Source of the DNA: Rheinheimera baltica DSM 14885
Lineage (GTDB): Bacteria; Pseudomonadota; Gammaproteobacteria; Enterobacterales; Alteromonadaceae
DNA: 64,000 bases
Direction of reading: 5' to 3'
Assembly: GCF_000425345.1 (NCBI RefSeq)
Contig: NZ_AUDG01000003.1
Span: 124,001 to 188,000, forward strand
Shown: piece after piece, positions 52,031 to 59,551 of the stretch
How the letters are laid out: every line of letters starts with the position of its first letter
How positions within the stretch are numbered: position 1 is the first letter of the stretch
Notes under the pieces: generated by a model
The model's input: the letters and a program-made list of their open reading frames with translations, nothing else
Database searches by the model: none
Told to the model about the DNA's origin: nothing
Translations under genes and position numbers: made by a program

Positions 52031-52903
52031 ATGGCTGAACAGGAAAAAGACCAAGAGCAGAACAAAAACCAACAGGTTTATTTGTTGGCCATTGCAGCAA
52101 TTGTTGTGGTGATACTTATTGCCGCCTGGATGTTGTTGAAAAAAGAGGACATGCCAGCTAAACCTGCCGTTATCGTGCCGCAGGTAGTTACTGAACCAGT
52201 AATAATTGACCTGCCACCAGAACCACAGCCTGAGATTGACAATGAGGAGGCTGAGCCAGAACCTGAGGTATCAGCGCAGACAGAGAGTGTTGACATTGTT
52301 GAGGCGCCGGTTGAGTTGCCCCTTCCTGCATTAGATAATTCTGATCAGGAGGTAAAGCAAAAATTACTGGCGTTAGAATGGCAGCCTGGTTTGGCTGGAT
52401 TATTTATTACCGAAGATATGTTACGTAATTTTGCGCTGCAAGTTGATAATATTGCTCAGGGACAATTGGCAAAAAAACATCCTCTGCTGCAACCCCTTGA
52501 GCAAAAATTTACGCCATCTGGTCAGGACGCTATGCAGCTCAATGATGAGAGTTTTGCTCGTTTCCAACCTTATATTCAGTTATTAGAAAGTGTTCCTCCA
52601 GCAAAATTGATAACGTTATTTGACCGTTATGAACCCTTATTACAACAAGCTTATGCAGAGCAGGGCTATCCTGATGAGTTATTTAAAAATAAACTTATTA
52701 CCGCGATAGAGGTATTGTTGGCAACGCCTGATGTAAGTTATCCACTGCAACTGGTGCGGCCGGGTGTCATGTATAAGTTTGCAGATCCCGACATTGAACA
52801 GTTGCCTGCTGCGCAAAAACAAATGCTACGCCTTGGTCCTGCTAATATGGCAAAAGTAAAAGCGGTGCTGCGTCAGTATCATAGTCATTTGACGGCTGTT
52901 TAA
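52031..52903 (+). CDS. DUF3014 domain-containing protein
   Basis: 290 residues from the ATG at 52031, preceded by AGAGGG; the frame is open further upstream without a better start. A Lys/Glu/Gln-rich cytoplasmic tail, one membrane helix about 18-37, a Pro/Glu-rich periplasmic linker about 50-100, then a helical domain matching DUF3014 (about 110-285). Function unknown. Followed by a large hairpin and the ffs promoter. Confidence 0.85.
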   Translation: MAEQEKDQEQNKNQQVYLLAIAAIVVVILIAAWMLLKKEDMPAKPAVIVPQVVTEPVIIDLPPEPQPEIDNEEAEPEPEVSAQTESVDIVEAPVELPLPALDNSDQEVKQKLLALEWQPGLAGLFITEDMLRNFALQVDNIAQGQLAKKHPLLQPLEQKFTPSGQDAMQLNDESFARFQPYIQLLESVPPAKLITLFDRYEPLLQQAYAEQGYPDELFKNKLITAIEVLLATPDVSYPLQLVRPGVMYKFADPDIEQLPAAQKQMLRLGPANMAKVKAVLRQYHSHLTAV

Positions 52904-52941
52904 CGCTTTTTTGCTCTCGCAGAGGCTTATATAACATTATT

Positions 52942-52984
52942 CTGCAAGTCACAGCGTGAACGAAAGTCACGCCGTGGCTTGCAG
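52942..52984. repeat. Large inverted repeat overlapping the ffs -35 box
   Basis: An 18-position dyad (52942-52959 with 52967-52984), broken by one mismatch and one G.T pair, with a 7-nt loop. There is no T-run after it. Its right arm contains the -35 box of ffs. Confidence 0.5.
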
Positions 52985-53007
52985 AACATAACCGATTCTT
53001 GCATAAT
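52979..53007 (+). promoter_or_regulatory. Predicted ffs promoter
   Basis: TTGCAG (52979-52984), 17-bp spacer, CATAAT (53002-53007) and a GC-rich discriminator. Start of transcription near 53014 leaves a short 5' leader to be trimmed, as in E. coli 4.5S RNA. Confidence 0.65.
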
Positions 53008-53037
53008 GCGCGCCTGCTGAGGATTCAGCAGTTCAAT

Positions 53038-53150
53038 GGTAACCCCATTGGTCCTCTCGCAATACTAGTAGGCGAACCTGGTCAGGTCCGGAAGGAAGCA
53101 GCCACAGTTTATGACGTATGTGCCGGGATGTGGCTGGTGGGGTTGCCACC
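53038..53150 (+). ncRNA. ffs: Signal recognition particle RNA (4.5S type)
   Basis: About 113 nt, like E. coli 4.5S RNA (114). The conserved apical domain with CAGGTCCGGAAGGAAGCAG is present at 53083-53101, and the termini pair (ggtaacccca with tggggttgcc, one G.U). It forms the core of SRP with Ffh. The ends are estimated from pairing. Confidence 0.95.
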
Positions 53151-53297
53151 CAAATCTCTCTGTTTTATAACGTCACGTTTTACTATCTCAAGCGCCATTA
53201 ATATGGTGTTAGGGTCAAGTTCATGTTGCTCCAGAAGCATAATCAAATCGACAGCCAATTTGACATGCTCTGGGGCGTGTTCAAGAGAATCACTCAC
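53109..53297 (-). CDS. ybaM: YbaM family (DUF2496) protein
   Basis: 62 residues. The first 46 match E. coli YbaM (53 residues) closely in pattern: [21 protein letters not shown] and [12 protein letters not shown]. The last 13 residues plus stop are read from the strand opposite the 3' end of ffs (53109-53150). Its ATG overlaps the comFB stop (ATGA), so they form an operon. Function unknown. Confidence 0.85.
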   Translation of the reverse strand: MSDSLEHAPEHVKLAVDLIMLLEQHELDPNTILMALEIVKRDVIKQRDLGGNPTSHIPAHTS

Positions 53298-53554
53298 TCA
53301 TTACTATCCAGAAACTCGCGCGCGCGGGTTACTGATTCCCGCACTTTCATTTGCATTTCGTAACGTTCACTCTGTGGTAAATAAAACGCCATGTCTACTT
53401 CGTAGCGAATATAGCGTGGCGGTAGTAGGTTTAGTGAAATACAACACAAATCTGCCAGGTACTCTGCATCCTTATTCGCATCCAACCCTAACTCAACAAT
53501 ATGATCCAGCGTTAATTTTTCATAATAGTTGTGGATATCGTCGTCCAGTTTCAT
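53294..53554 (-). CDS. ComFB-family protein (putative cyclic-dinucleotide receptor)
   Basis: 86 residues from the ATG at 53554, chosen because GAGG lies just upstream (the frame opens at 53584). The ComFB pattern is seen in [38 protein letters not shown] and the C-terminal helix. ComFB-domain proteins have recently been reported as cyclic-dinucleotide receptors; whether this one binds c-di-GMP is inference, though the window also has two diguanylate cyclases. Operon with ybaM. Confidence 0.82.
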   Translation of the reverse strand: MKLDDDIHNYYEKLTLDHIVELGLDANKDAEYLADLCCISLNLLPPRYIRYEVDMAFYLPQSERYEMQMKVRESVTRAREFLDSNE

Positions 53555-53623
53555 ATTAACCTCAATGTGGTTTATGTATTTCACAAAGCATAATCAGCTT
53601 TACAGCAAAAGACCACTGAAAGA

Positions 53624-53651
53624 TTGAGTTAAGCTTGGTCACTGTTACAAT
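53624..53651 (+). promoter_or_regulatory. Predicted kynA promoter
   Basis: TTGAGT (53624-53629), 16-bp spacer and TACAAT (53646-53651), about 30 bp before the kynA ATG. The 97-bp kynA/comFB divergent gap presumably holds both promoters. Confidence 0.55.
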
Positions 53652-53681
53652 GCGCATCAAGGCCATAAGAGAAAAATAACT

Positions 53682-54779
53682 ATGCAAAAAAATACTGCGC
53701 CCTGCTACTACGGTGATTATTTACAACTGGATAAGGTGTTAACAGCACAAGCGCCTGAAAGTGCAAAATATGCCAATGAGGCACATGATGAAACGTTGTT
53801 TATTATTGTGCATCAGGTGTATGAGCTATGGTTTAAGCAAATTTTGCACGAATTAAAAGCCGTAATGGATGTATTTGCCGCTGAAGAAGTTAAAGACGAG
53901 CAGTTAACCGGTATAGTTCATAAACTCAAGCGGGTAATTACCATTCAGCAGTTGCTGAATCAGCAAATTAGTGTGATGGAAACCATGACGCCGCAAGACT
54001 TTATGTCGTTTCGCGATTATTTGGTACCTGCATCAGGTTTTCAAAGTATCCAGTTTAAAATGCTGGAAATAGGCTTGGGCTTAAAAAGCGATTTTCGTAT
54101 CGATTTTGATAAAAACTCATTTTATAGCCGGTTGAATGAGAAAGACCGTGCCTTTCTGCAGCAATTAGAACATGAGCCTAGCTTGTTCGAACGCATAGAA
54201 AAATGGCTGGAGCGTATGCCATTTCTCGAATTAAACGACTTTAGTTTCTGGCAAATGTACCGACAGGCAACGGATGCGATGTTGGCGGAAGATAAAAGTA
54301 CTGTCGAGTCAATTGAGCAAATCGCCGAACACGAACGTGCTTTGCAGCTGGCAGAAATAGAACGTACCGCTGAGAAGTTTGCTGCTTTGCTTGATAACGA
54401 CAAATACCAACAATTGCAACACAATGGTAGTTTTCGCTTAAGCCAACGCGCAATGTTGTCTGCGCTGTTTATTAGTCTATATCAGGAAGAGCCGGTATTT
54501 AACTTGCCGTTTCAACTGCTTACTTGTTTAACTGAAATTGATGAATTGCTCACTATTTGGCGTTATAAACATGCCATGATGGTACAGCGTATGCTCGGTA
54601 CAAAAATTGGAACCGGTGGTTCATCGGGACATGACTACTTAAAACGCACTACCGAGAAAAACCGCATTTTCACCGACTTGTTCAATATGGCGACGTTTTT
54701 GTTACCCAAAGCTGATTTGCCGCCCTTACCACCGCAAGTGAAACGCCGTTTAGGTTTCTATTTTGCTGGCGAAGTGTGA
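53682..54779 (+). CDS. kynA: Tryptophan 2,3-dioxygenase family protein
   Basis: 365 residues. Haem enzyme opening the indole ring of tryptophan to N-formylkynurenine. Family landmarks: CYYGDYLQLDKVL, DETLFIIVHQVYELWFKQILHE (split reading), LETM-like ETMTPQDFMSFRDYL, SGFQSIQFKMLE, WRYKHAMMVQRMLG with the likely haem-ligand His297, and GTGGSSGHDYL. No kynureninase or formamidase gene lies in the window. Its 3' end overlaps the convergent deacetylase gene by 30 bp. Confidence 0.9.
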   Translation: MQKNTAPCYYGDYLQLDKVLTAQAPESAKYANEAHDETLFIIVHQVYELWFKQILHELKAVMDVFAAEEVKDEQLTGIVHKLKRVITIQQLLNQQISVMETMTPQDFMSFRDYLVPASGFQSIQFKMLEIGLGLKSDFRIDFDKNSFYSRLNEKDRAFLQQLEHEPSLFERIEKWLERMPFLELNDFSFWQMYRQATDAMLAEDKSTVESIEQIAEHERALQLAEIERTAEKFAALLDNDKYQQLQHNGSFRLSQRAMLSALFISLYQEEPVFNLPFQLLTCLTEIDELLTIWRYKHAMMVQRMLGTKIGTGGSSGHDYLKRTTEKNRIFTDLFNMATFLLPKADLPPLPPQVKRRLGFYFAGEV

Positions 54780-55688
54780 GCCGTAGAGGGTAAAAGCAGC
54801 TTTGAATAACTGCAAATGCAGCTGCACCAGCGCATCAACATTGCGCTGGTAGCCGCCGCCAATTACTGCTGCTACCGGTATTGCGTTATCAACACAGCAT
54901 TGCAGTACCAGCAAGTCGCGCTGGTATAGTGCCGCTGTTGAAATGCTTAGTAACCCCAATTCATCCCGCTGGTGAATATCAACGCCGGCGTCATACAGCA
55001 CTAAATCCGGCTGATGCCAATTAATCAAGGTTTGCACACTTTGCTGTACGGTTTGCAGATAGTCGTTGTCGCTGCAATCTTTCGCGACGCCAACATCCCA
55101 GTCAGACTGCTGCTTATAGTAAGGAAAGTTCTTTTCACAATGAATTGAACAGCTAATAATTCGGGGGTCATCTGCTAGCATGGCAGCGCTACCATCTCCT
55201 TGATGCACATCCAAGTCGATGATAAGTATTTTATCCACTTCCTGCGTTAACAGGGTTTTAGCGGCAACCACCAGATCATTAAACAGACAAAAGCCAGACC
55301 CTTCGTTGTAAAAAGCGTGGTGATAGCCCCCACTTAAATGTAGTGCGATACCCTGTTTAAGCGCGGCTTGAGCTGTTTGCAACGTTCCTCCTAAAGAGCA
55401 AAGCGAACGCTAAAACAATTGTTCAGACCAGGGAAAACCAATTCGTCGCATGGCCTTGGGCAGAATACTGCCATCTTGTAAGCTACGGATATAATGTGGG
55501 CAGTGCACCTGGGCAAGTTGTTCGCTACTTATCGGTGTTGATAAGGAGAATGCACTCACCGGCACGCCAATACTAAGCAACTGCTGATACAGTGCTTGAT
55601 ACTTTGTAATGGGATAACGGTGCTGCGCTGGAAGATCAAGTTCGCTGTAGCAAGGATGATAAAGCATAGCGGGTAACGAGGTTAGCAT
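54750..55688 (-). pseudogene. Histone deacetylase-family protein, interrupted by one in-frame amber codon
   Basis: A single frame of 313 codons encodes a class II-like deacetylase, but codon 93 is TAG (55410-55412). Upstream: 92 residues ending RRIGFPWSEQLF; downstream, in the same frame, RSLCSLGGTLQTAQAALKQG and all catalytic motifs, including SGGYHHAF, IDLDVHQGDG, DAGVDIH and GGGYQRN. Nothing else looks decayed. A CAG to TAG change would explain it. The ATG overlaps the priC stop, so it is the last gene of the TSUP-priC unit. Annotated elsewhere it might appear as two CDS, 55410-55688 and 54750-55382. Confidence 0.8.
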
Positions 55689-56227
55689 CAGTTGCGGCGT
55701 TCCAAATCCAGAATTTGTCGTTCAATATCTGATAAGGCTTTACGGCAGCGGCCTAGGCGGGCATGCAATGCCAAACTGCGTTGTATAGCATCGGGGGCGT
55801 TTTCACGATTGGCCAGCACGATCATATCCTGCAATCGGCGTTCAAACTCCTGCGTATCACTTAGTTGCTGATATAGCTGCTGGCTACTAACACTGATTTG
55901 CTGCACCAGATTTTTCGCTTTATGTACTTTATTGCTGGGTTTGCGTCGTATATCAACATTTCGAAATGCTCGGGTAAGCGCAACGGTTTGTTCGCTTAAA
56001 CGCTGCACCAAGCGTTGTTTCGCTGTGATTCCTAACGCGCTATGTTGCAAGTGGTTAAGGTTTCGCTGTGCCTCTATAACGTAATCAGTTAGCTGGGGTG
56101 AGCGACAGCTAAACAGGGTGCTGTCAAACCAGTTTTGTGGCTTACCGCTAACTTGCTTTAAATCAATCTGTTCAGCTTGTTGCTTTAATTGCTGCAATTG
56201 ATGCGCAAGTGTGCCTAATAAATCCAT
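55688..56227 (-). CDS. priC: Primosomal replication protein PriC
   Basis: 179 residues from the ATG at 56227, which overlaps the TSUP stop by one base (TGATG); the frame also opens at 56281. E. coli PriC is 175. Seen: SGKPQNWFDSTLF-type N-terminal pattern, FERRLQDMIVLANRE and LGRCRKALSDIERQILDLE at the C-terminus, all as in PriC, which reloads the replicative helicase at stalled forks. In E. coli priC adjoins ybaM; here ybaM lies about 2.4 kb away. Confidence 0.85.
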   Translation of the reverse strand: MDLLGTLAHQLQQLKQQAEQIDLKQVSGKPQNWFDSTLFSCRSPQLTDYVIEAQRNLNHLQHSALGITAKQRLVQRLSEQTVALTRAFRNVDIRRKPSNKVHKAKNLVQQISVSSQQLYQQLSDTQEFERRLQDMIVLANRENAPDAIQRSLALHARLGRCRKALSDIERQILDLERRN

Positions 56228-57009
56228 CAGCTGCTCCAGGCCTGCCAGGCTAAACGCAGTGCAATAGCTGCAACAACGCAAATAAATACCGGACGAATAA
56301 ATTTACTTCCAAATTTAATAGCAGAATGTGCACCTAGCCAGGCCCCCAACATTAAGCAGAGACCCATACCGATTCCCAACGCAAAATTAACATGGCCCAG
56401 ATAAATAAAAGCCACCAGCGAAAAGCCATTGCTGACAAAATTCATTGTCCGCGCCACACCACTGGTGAGTAGCAAATTTATCCGGTAAAGCGCCATTGTA
56501 GATACCATCCAAAAAGCACCGGCACCCGGACCTGCAATACCATCATAAAACCCTAATGTCAGGCCTTGCAGCCTTTGTTGCCAATATAATTTGGTCGTTT
56601 TGGCAGGCAACTGCAGCTTGTCATCAGGTTGCATACGATTAAATAATGTATAAAAAGCGGCTAACAAAATCACAATTGGAAGAATTTTTTCCAGCGATTC
56701 ATTACTCAGAAAGTCGACAGCTATAGTGCCGAGTACTGCACCGATAGCGGTGTAAAACAAACTGCGCTGCCAAAAATGAGGATTAAACAGCTTTTTGCGG
56801 TAATAAGTGACAGATGCTGTTAACGAGCCAAAAGTGGCCGCTAATTTATTTGTACCCAGCACGACATGAGGAGGTAAACCGGCAGTAAGTAAGGCGGGCA
56901 CAGTAAGTAAACCACCGCCGCCAGCAATAGCATCGATAAAACCGGCAATAAAGGCCACGGCACACAACAGTAATAATATACTCGGCTCTAAAGCTAATTC
57001 TGCAAACAA
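56227..57009 (-). CDS. TSUP family permease (TauE/SafE, probable sulfite or organosulfonate exporter)
   Basis: 260 residues with about eight hydrophobic segments and the TSUP motifs IDAIAGGGGLLTVPALL and VLGTNKLAATFGSLTA near the N-terminus, repeated as GFYDGIAGPGAGAFWM in the second half. Substrate not readable. Upstream of priC with one-base overlap, and 12 bp after dinG. Confidence 0.92.
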   Translation of the reverse strand: MFAELALEPSILLLLCAVAFIAGFIDAIAGGGGLLTVPALLTAGLPPHVVLGTNKLAATFGSLTASVTYYRKKLFNPHFWQRSLFYTAIGAVLGTIAVDFLSNESLEKILPIVILLAAFYTLFNRMQPDDKLQLPAKTTKLYWQQRLQGLTLGFYDGIAGPGAGAFWMVSTMALYRINLLLTSGVARTMNFVSNGFSLVAFIYLGHVNFALGIGMGLCLMLGAWLGAHSAIKFGSKFIRPVFICVVAAIALRLAWQAWSS

Positions 57010-57021
57010 AATGGTTTCCTG

Positions 57022-59061
57022 TTAATACTCAATGTGACGCTGAAAAGGAGGCAATGCGTTTAACATGGCCGTGCCGTAAGACTTAGTAACCAGACGGCGG
57101 TCGAGAATAATAATTTGGCCTTCATCTTGCTCCTGGCGTAGCAGTCTACCACATGCCTGCACCAGTTTCTTTGATGTGGCGGGCACGGTAAGTTGTAAAA
57201 ATGGATTGCCGCCTTTACGTGTTATCGCTTCAGCTAAGGCTTCCTCTAACGGCGACGTGGGTACCGCAAAAGGTAACTTTGTTATCACTAAATTGGTTAA
57301 CAACTTACCGGGTAAATCTAGCCCTTCAGAGAAACTTTGGGTTCCGAACAAGATACTACAGCGGTTATGTTTGCAGTTTTCGGCATGCAATTGCAGTAGT
57401 GCTTGACGTGATGCCTCACCTTGTACCAATAAAGAAAAGCCTTTTTTACGGATAGTTTCTGCAACCTGCTGCATTTGCCAATAAGACGCAAACAGCACCA
57501 GGCTTGCCTGATCTTTAGGTAAGTAGTTTGGCAGCAGCGTAGACAGTTCGTCCGTATAGGCTTGTTCAGTAGGCAAGGTTTTCATTTTGGGAATAACAAT
57601 TTTACCTTTTTCCGCATACGCAAATGGTGACGTTACTTGCAGCGTTTTGACTCCCTCAAACCGATTTAAACCAAGATCGTATTTTATATACTGAAACGAA
57701 TTTAACGCTGTCAACGTAGCCGAACACATGATCACGGCAAAGGCATCATTAAACAGCAGTTGCTCCAGTTTGTTTGCCACGCCAAGCGGGCAAGCATGGC
57801 CAACGACATTTTGGCTTTGGTTATTCAGTTCAACCCAACGGGCTTGATGGACATTTTTTTCTTGCTCCATCGCATAAAGATGCCAAAGCCCTTGTTGTTG
57901 CTCAATCTTGTGTCGCAGGTGACTTAGGTCCTGTAGCAAGTTAAAACTCTGTTTTAACGGCAGTTTTTGTTCAGAGATATTTTCTTGCAAATGTTGTTGC
58001 ACGCGTTCTAATTGAACCAGCGCTTTTTGACTCATTTGTGCTAGAGGCTCTGCTTGCTGCTGGACTAATTTTGGCAGGGCAGCATCAGTAAAACGATACT
58101 CGGTCTTATCAGCAAACCAGCGCGTTTTAAACTCAGCAATACTTCGCTCAACAGGCTTGAGTAAACTGTTTAACTCGTTACAACTGTCATCAAACCGCAA
58201 TAGTTCTTTCATTACAGTCGCTGGCAAAAGGGTAATTAACTGTTGAATTGTTTTGCCAGCTTTTTCTAACCAAACACTATTGTGGCTAAGCTGTGCCTGT
58301 GCCGCAAAAAAATCGCGGGCAATATCGGGTAAATGATGTGCTTCGTCAATAACATACAAGCTATCTTCAGCTTGCGGCAATATACTATTGCCACTGGCCA
58401 AGTCGGCTAATAGCAAGGCATGATTTACAACCAAAACATCGGCGTTACTTACCTCTGCGCGAGCCAGATGAAACGGGCAGTTCATGTGCCGGCGATCGGT
58501 TTTATGGCAATGCAGCGGGTCTGCTACAATTCGCTGCCATAAATCTTCAGACAGCGGGGTTGCGAGTGTATCTCGGTCACCCAGCCAGTGGCGTTGTTGC
58601 CAACTATCGAGCAGTTTTTGCCAGTCAAAAGCCGCATCAGCGGCTGTTGCAAATAATTCGGGGTGTTTTTGTTGCTGACGCATGCGCTCAATACAGGCAT
58701 AACGCTGGCGTCCTTTAACCAAACTAAATTCAAATAATAATTTGCTATGCTGCTGAAAAAATGGCAAATCTTTATTTACAAGTTGTTCCTGCAGGGCCAC
58801 AGTGGCGGTTGCAATAACTACTTTTTTCTTTTGCGATAATGCATATGGGATAACCGCCAGCATATAAGCTAACGATTTTCCAGTACCTGTCCCCGCTTCA
58901 ATTAAACCAATCCGTTCATGTCGGTGATAACTGCCGGACACAATTTTAGCGATTTCGGCAACCAGTAAATTTTGCCCCGGTCTGGGTTGATACAGCGGCA
59001 ATGTCGTTTTGATACGGCTATGAATATCGCGAATTTGGTGTTTAAGAGAGTCACTTAGCAT
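57022..59061 (-). CDS. dinG: ATP-dependent DNA helicase DinG family
   Basis: 679 residues. XPD-like 5'-3' helicase. Walker A EAGTGTGKS at 55-63, ATATVALQEQ, DEAHH at 239-243, SATLTAL, a GTQSFSEGLDLPG motif V and QACGRLLRQ motif VI are intact. Three cysteines that could hold the Fe-S cluster are visible (Cys123, Cys185, Cys195), one fewer than in E. coli DinG. E. coli DinG is 716 and YoaA 636 residues; assignment between the two is not certain. First gene of the dinG-TSUP-priC-deacetylase run. Confidence 0.88.
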   Translation of the reverse strand: MLSDSLKHQIRDIHSRIKTTLPLYQPRPGQNLLVAEIAKIVSGSYHRHERIGLIEAGTGTGKSLAYMLAVIPYALSQKKKVVIATATVALQEQLVNKDLPFFQQHSKLLFEFSLVKGRQRYACIERMRQQQKHPELFATAADAAFDWQKLLDSWQQRHWLGDRDTLATPLSEDLWQRIVADPLHCHKTDRRHMNCPFHLARAEVSNADVLVVNHALLLADLASGNSILPQAEDSLYVIDEAHHLPDIARDFFAAQAQLSHNSVWLEKAGKTIQQLITLLPATVMKELLRFDDSCNELNSLLKPVERSIAEFKTRWFADKTEYRFTDAALPKLVQQQAEPLAQMSQKALVQLERVQQHLQENISEQKLPLKQSFNLLQDLSHLRHKIEQQQGLWHLYAMEQEKNVHQARWVELNNQSQNVVGHACPLGVANKLEQLLFNDAFAVIMCSATLTALNSFQYIKYDLGLNRFEGVKTLQVTSPFAYAEKGKIVIPKMKTLPTEQAYTDELSTLLPNYLPKDQASLVLFASYWQMQQVAETIRKKGFSLLVQGEASRQALLQLHAENCKHNRCSILFGTQSFSEGLDLPGKLLTNLVITKLPFAVPTSPLEEALAEAITRKGGNPFLQLTVPATSKKLVQACGRLLRQEQDEGQIIILDRRLVTKSYGTAMLNALPPFQRHIEY

Positions 59062-59194
59062 ATTGGGTATGTATTTTTATCCAGTTATTGGATTGTATAC
59101 CTAATATCAGCAGTAGCAAAACGGCTTCATCTACAAAATTCGCATAGAAAGTTCCGTCTTGTGAATAATTAATTAGGAATGAATCGGGATTTAT

Positions 59195-59226
59195 TGTAAA
59201 GATTTGTTGGCAATCTAATCTTTACA
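59195..59226. promoter_or_regulatory. Candidate operator: TGTAAAGATT-N12-AATCTTTACA
   Basis: A perfect 10-bp inverted repeat (59195-59204 with 59217-59226) with arms about two helical turns apart, upstream of the TonB receptor promoters. It is a good dimeric-regulator site; the regulator is unknown. Half sites begin TGTAAAG, as at 6410. Confidence 0.4.
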
Positions 59227-59410
59227 TTTAACGCCGTGTCCATACAGTTAATTACGCATATTTTATTTGCTAAGCTTAAGTTGTTGAATTTAATCAATTA
59301 TAATATATCGCTCTGCACGGCATTGCCAAATATTCTATTGCATTGAAAAGATGTTTGTACAGAAGTTAACCTGGCGACAACGTAAATCTCAAATTGTTCC
59401 ATAAAAGCTG

Positions 59411-59440
59411 TTGACCCTGCCGAAACCTTACGTTTATTAT
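59411..59440 (+). promoter_or_regulatory. Predicted promoter of the TonB receptor gene
   Basis: TTGACC (59411-59416), 18-bp spacer and TATTAT (59435-59440), giving a leader of about 105 nt before the ATG at 59552, which follows GGGAGAAA. Confidence 0.55.
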
Positions 59441-59551
59441 CAGTGGGCGACAAATCGGAGGTTATCCGAAATGAACGGAGTGCCGAGCGCCGTAAAAGGT
59501 TGGTAACTGTTTAAAAATAGAATCACTAGATAGTGGTCCAGGGAGAAATAC

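Larger units (their letters stand above)
59062..59551 (+). other. 490-bp regulatory gap between dinG and the TonB receptor gene
   Basis: The gap between divergent genes carries no credible protein gene. It contains a TATAAT box at 59299-59304 with a weak TTAAGT -35, a 10-bp inverted repeat at 59195-59226, and the better receptor promoter at 59411-59440. The long minus-strand frame from 59440 to 60051 is antisense to the receptor and lacks start evidence. Confidence 0.6.

Noticed and set aside
52999-53559. A 186-codon plus-strand frame across ffs and the comFB-ybaM operon
   Set aside because: It runs through a structural RNA gene and antisense to two family-matching proteins; it has no ribosome site and no recognisable motif.
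55410-55412. UAG read as a sense codon in the deacetylase gene
   Set aside because: bamA and lpxD in the same window end in TAG and have proper C-termini, so UAG is an ordinary stop here.
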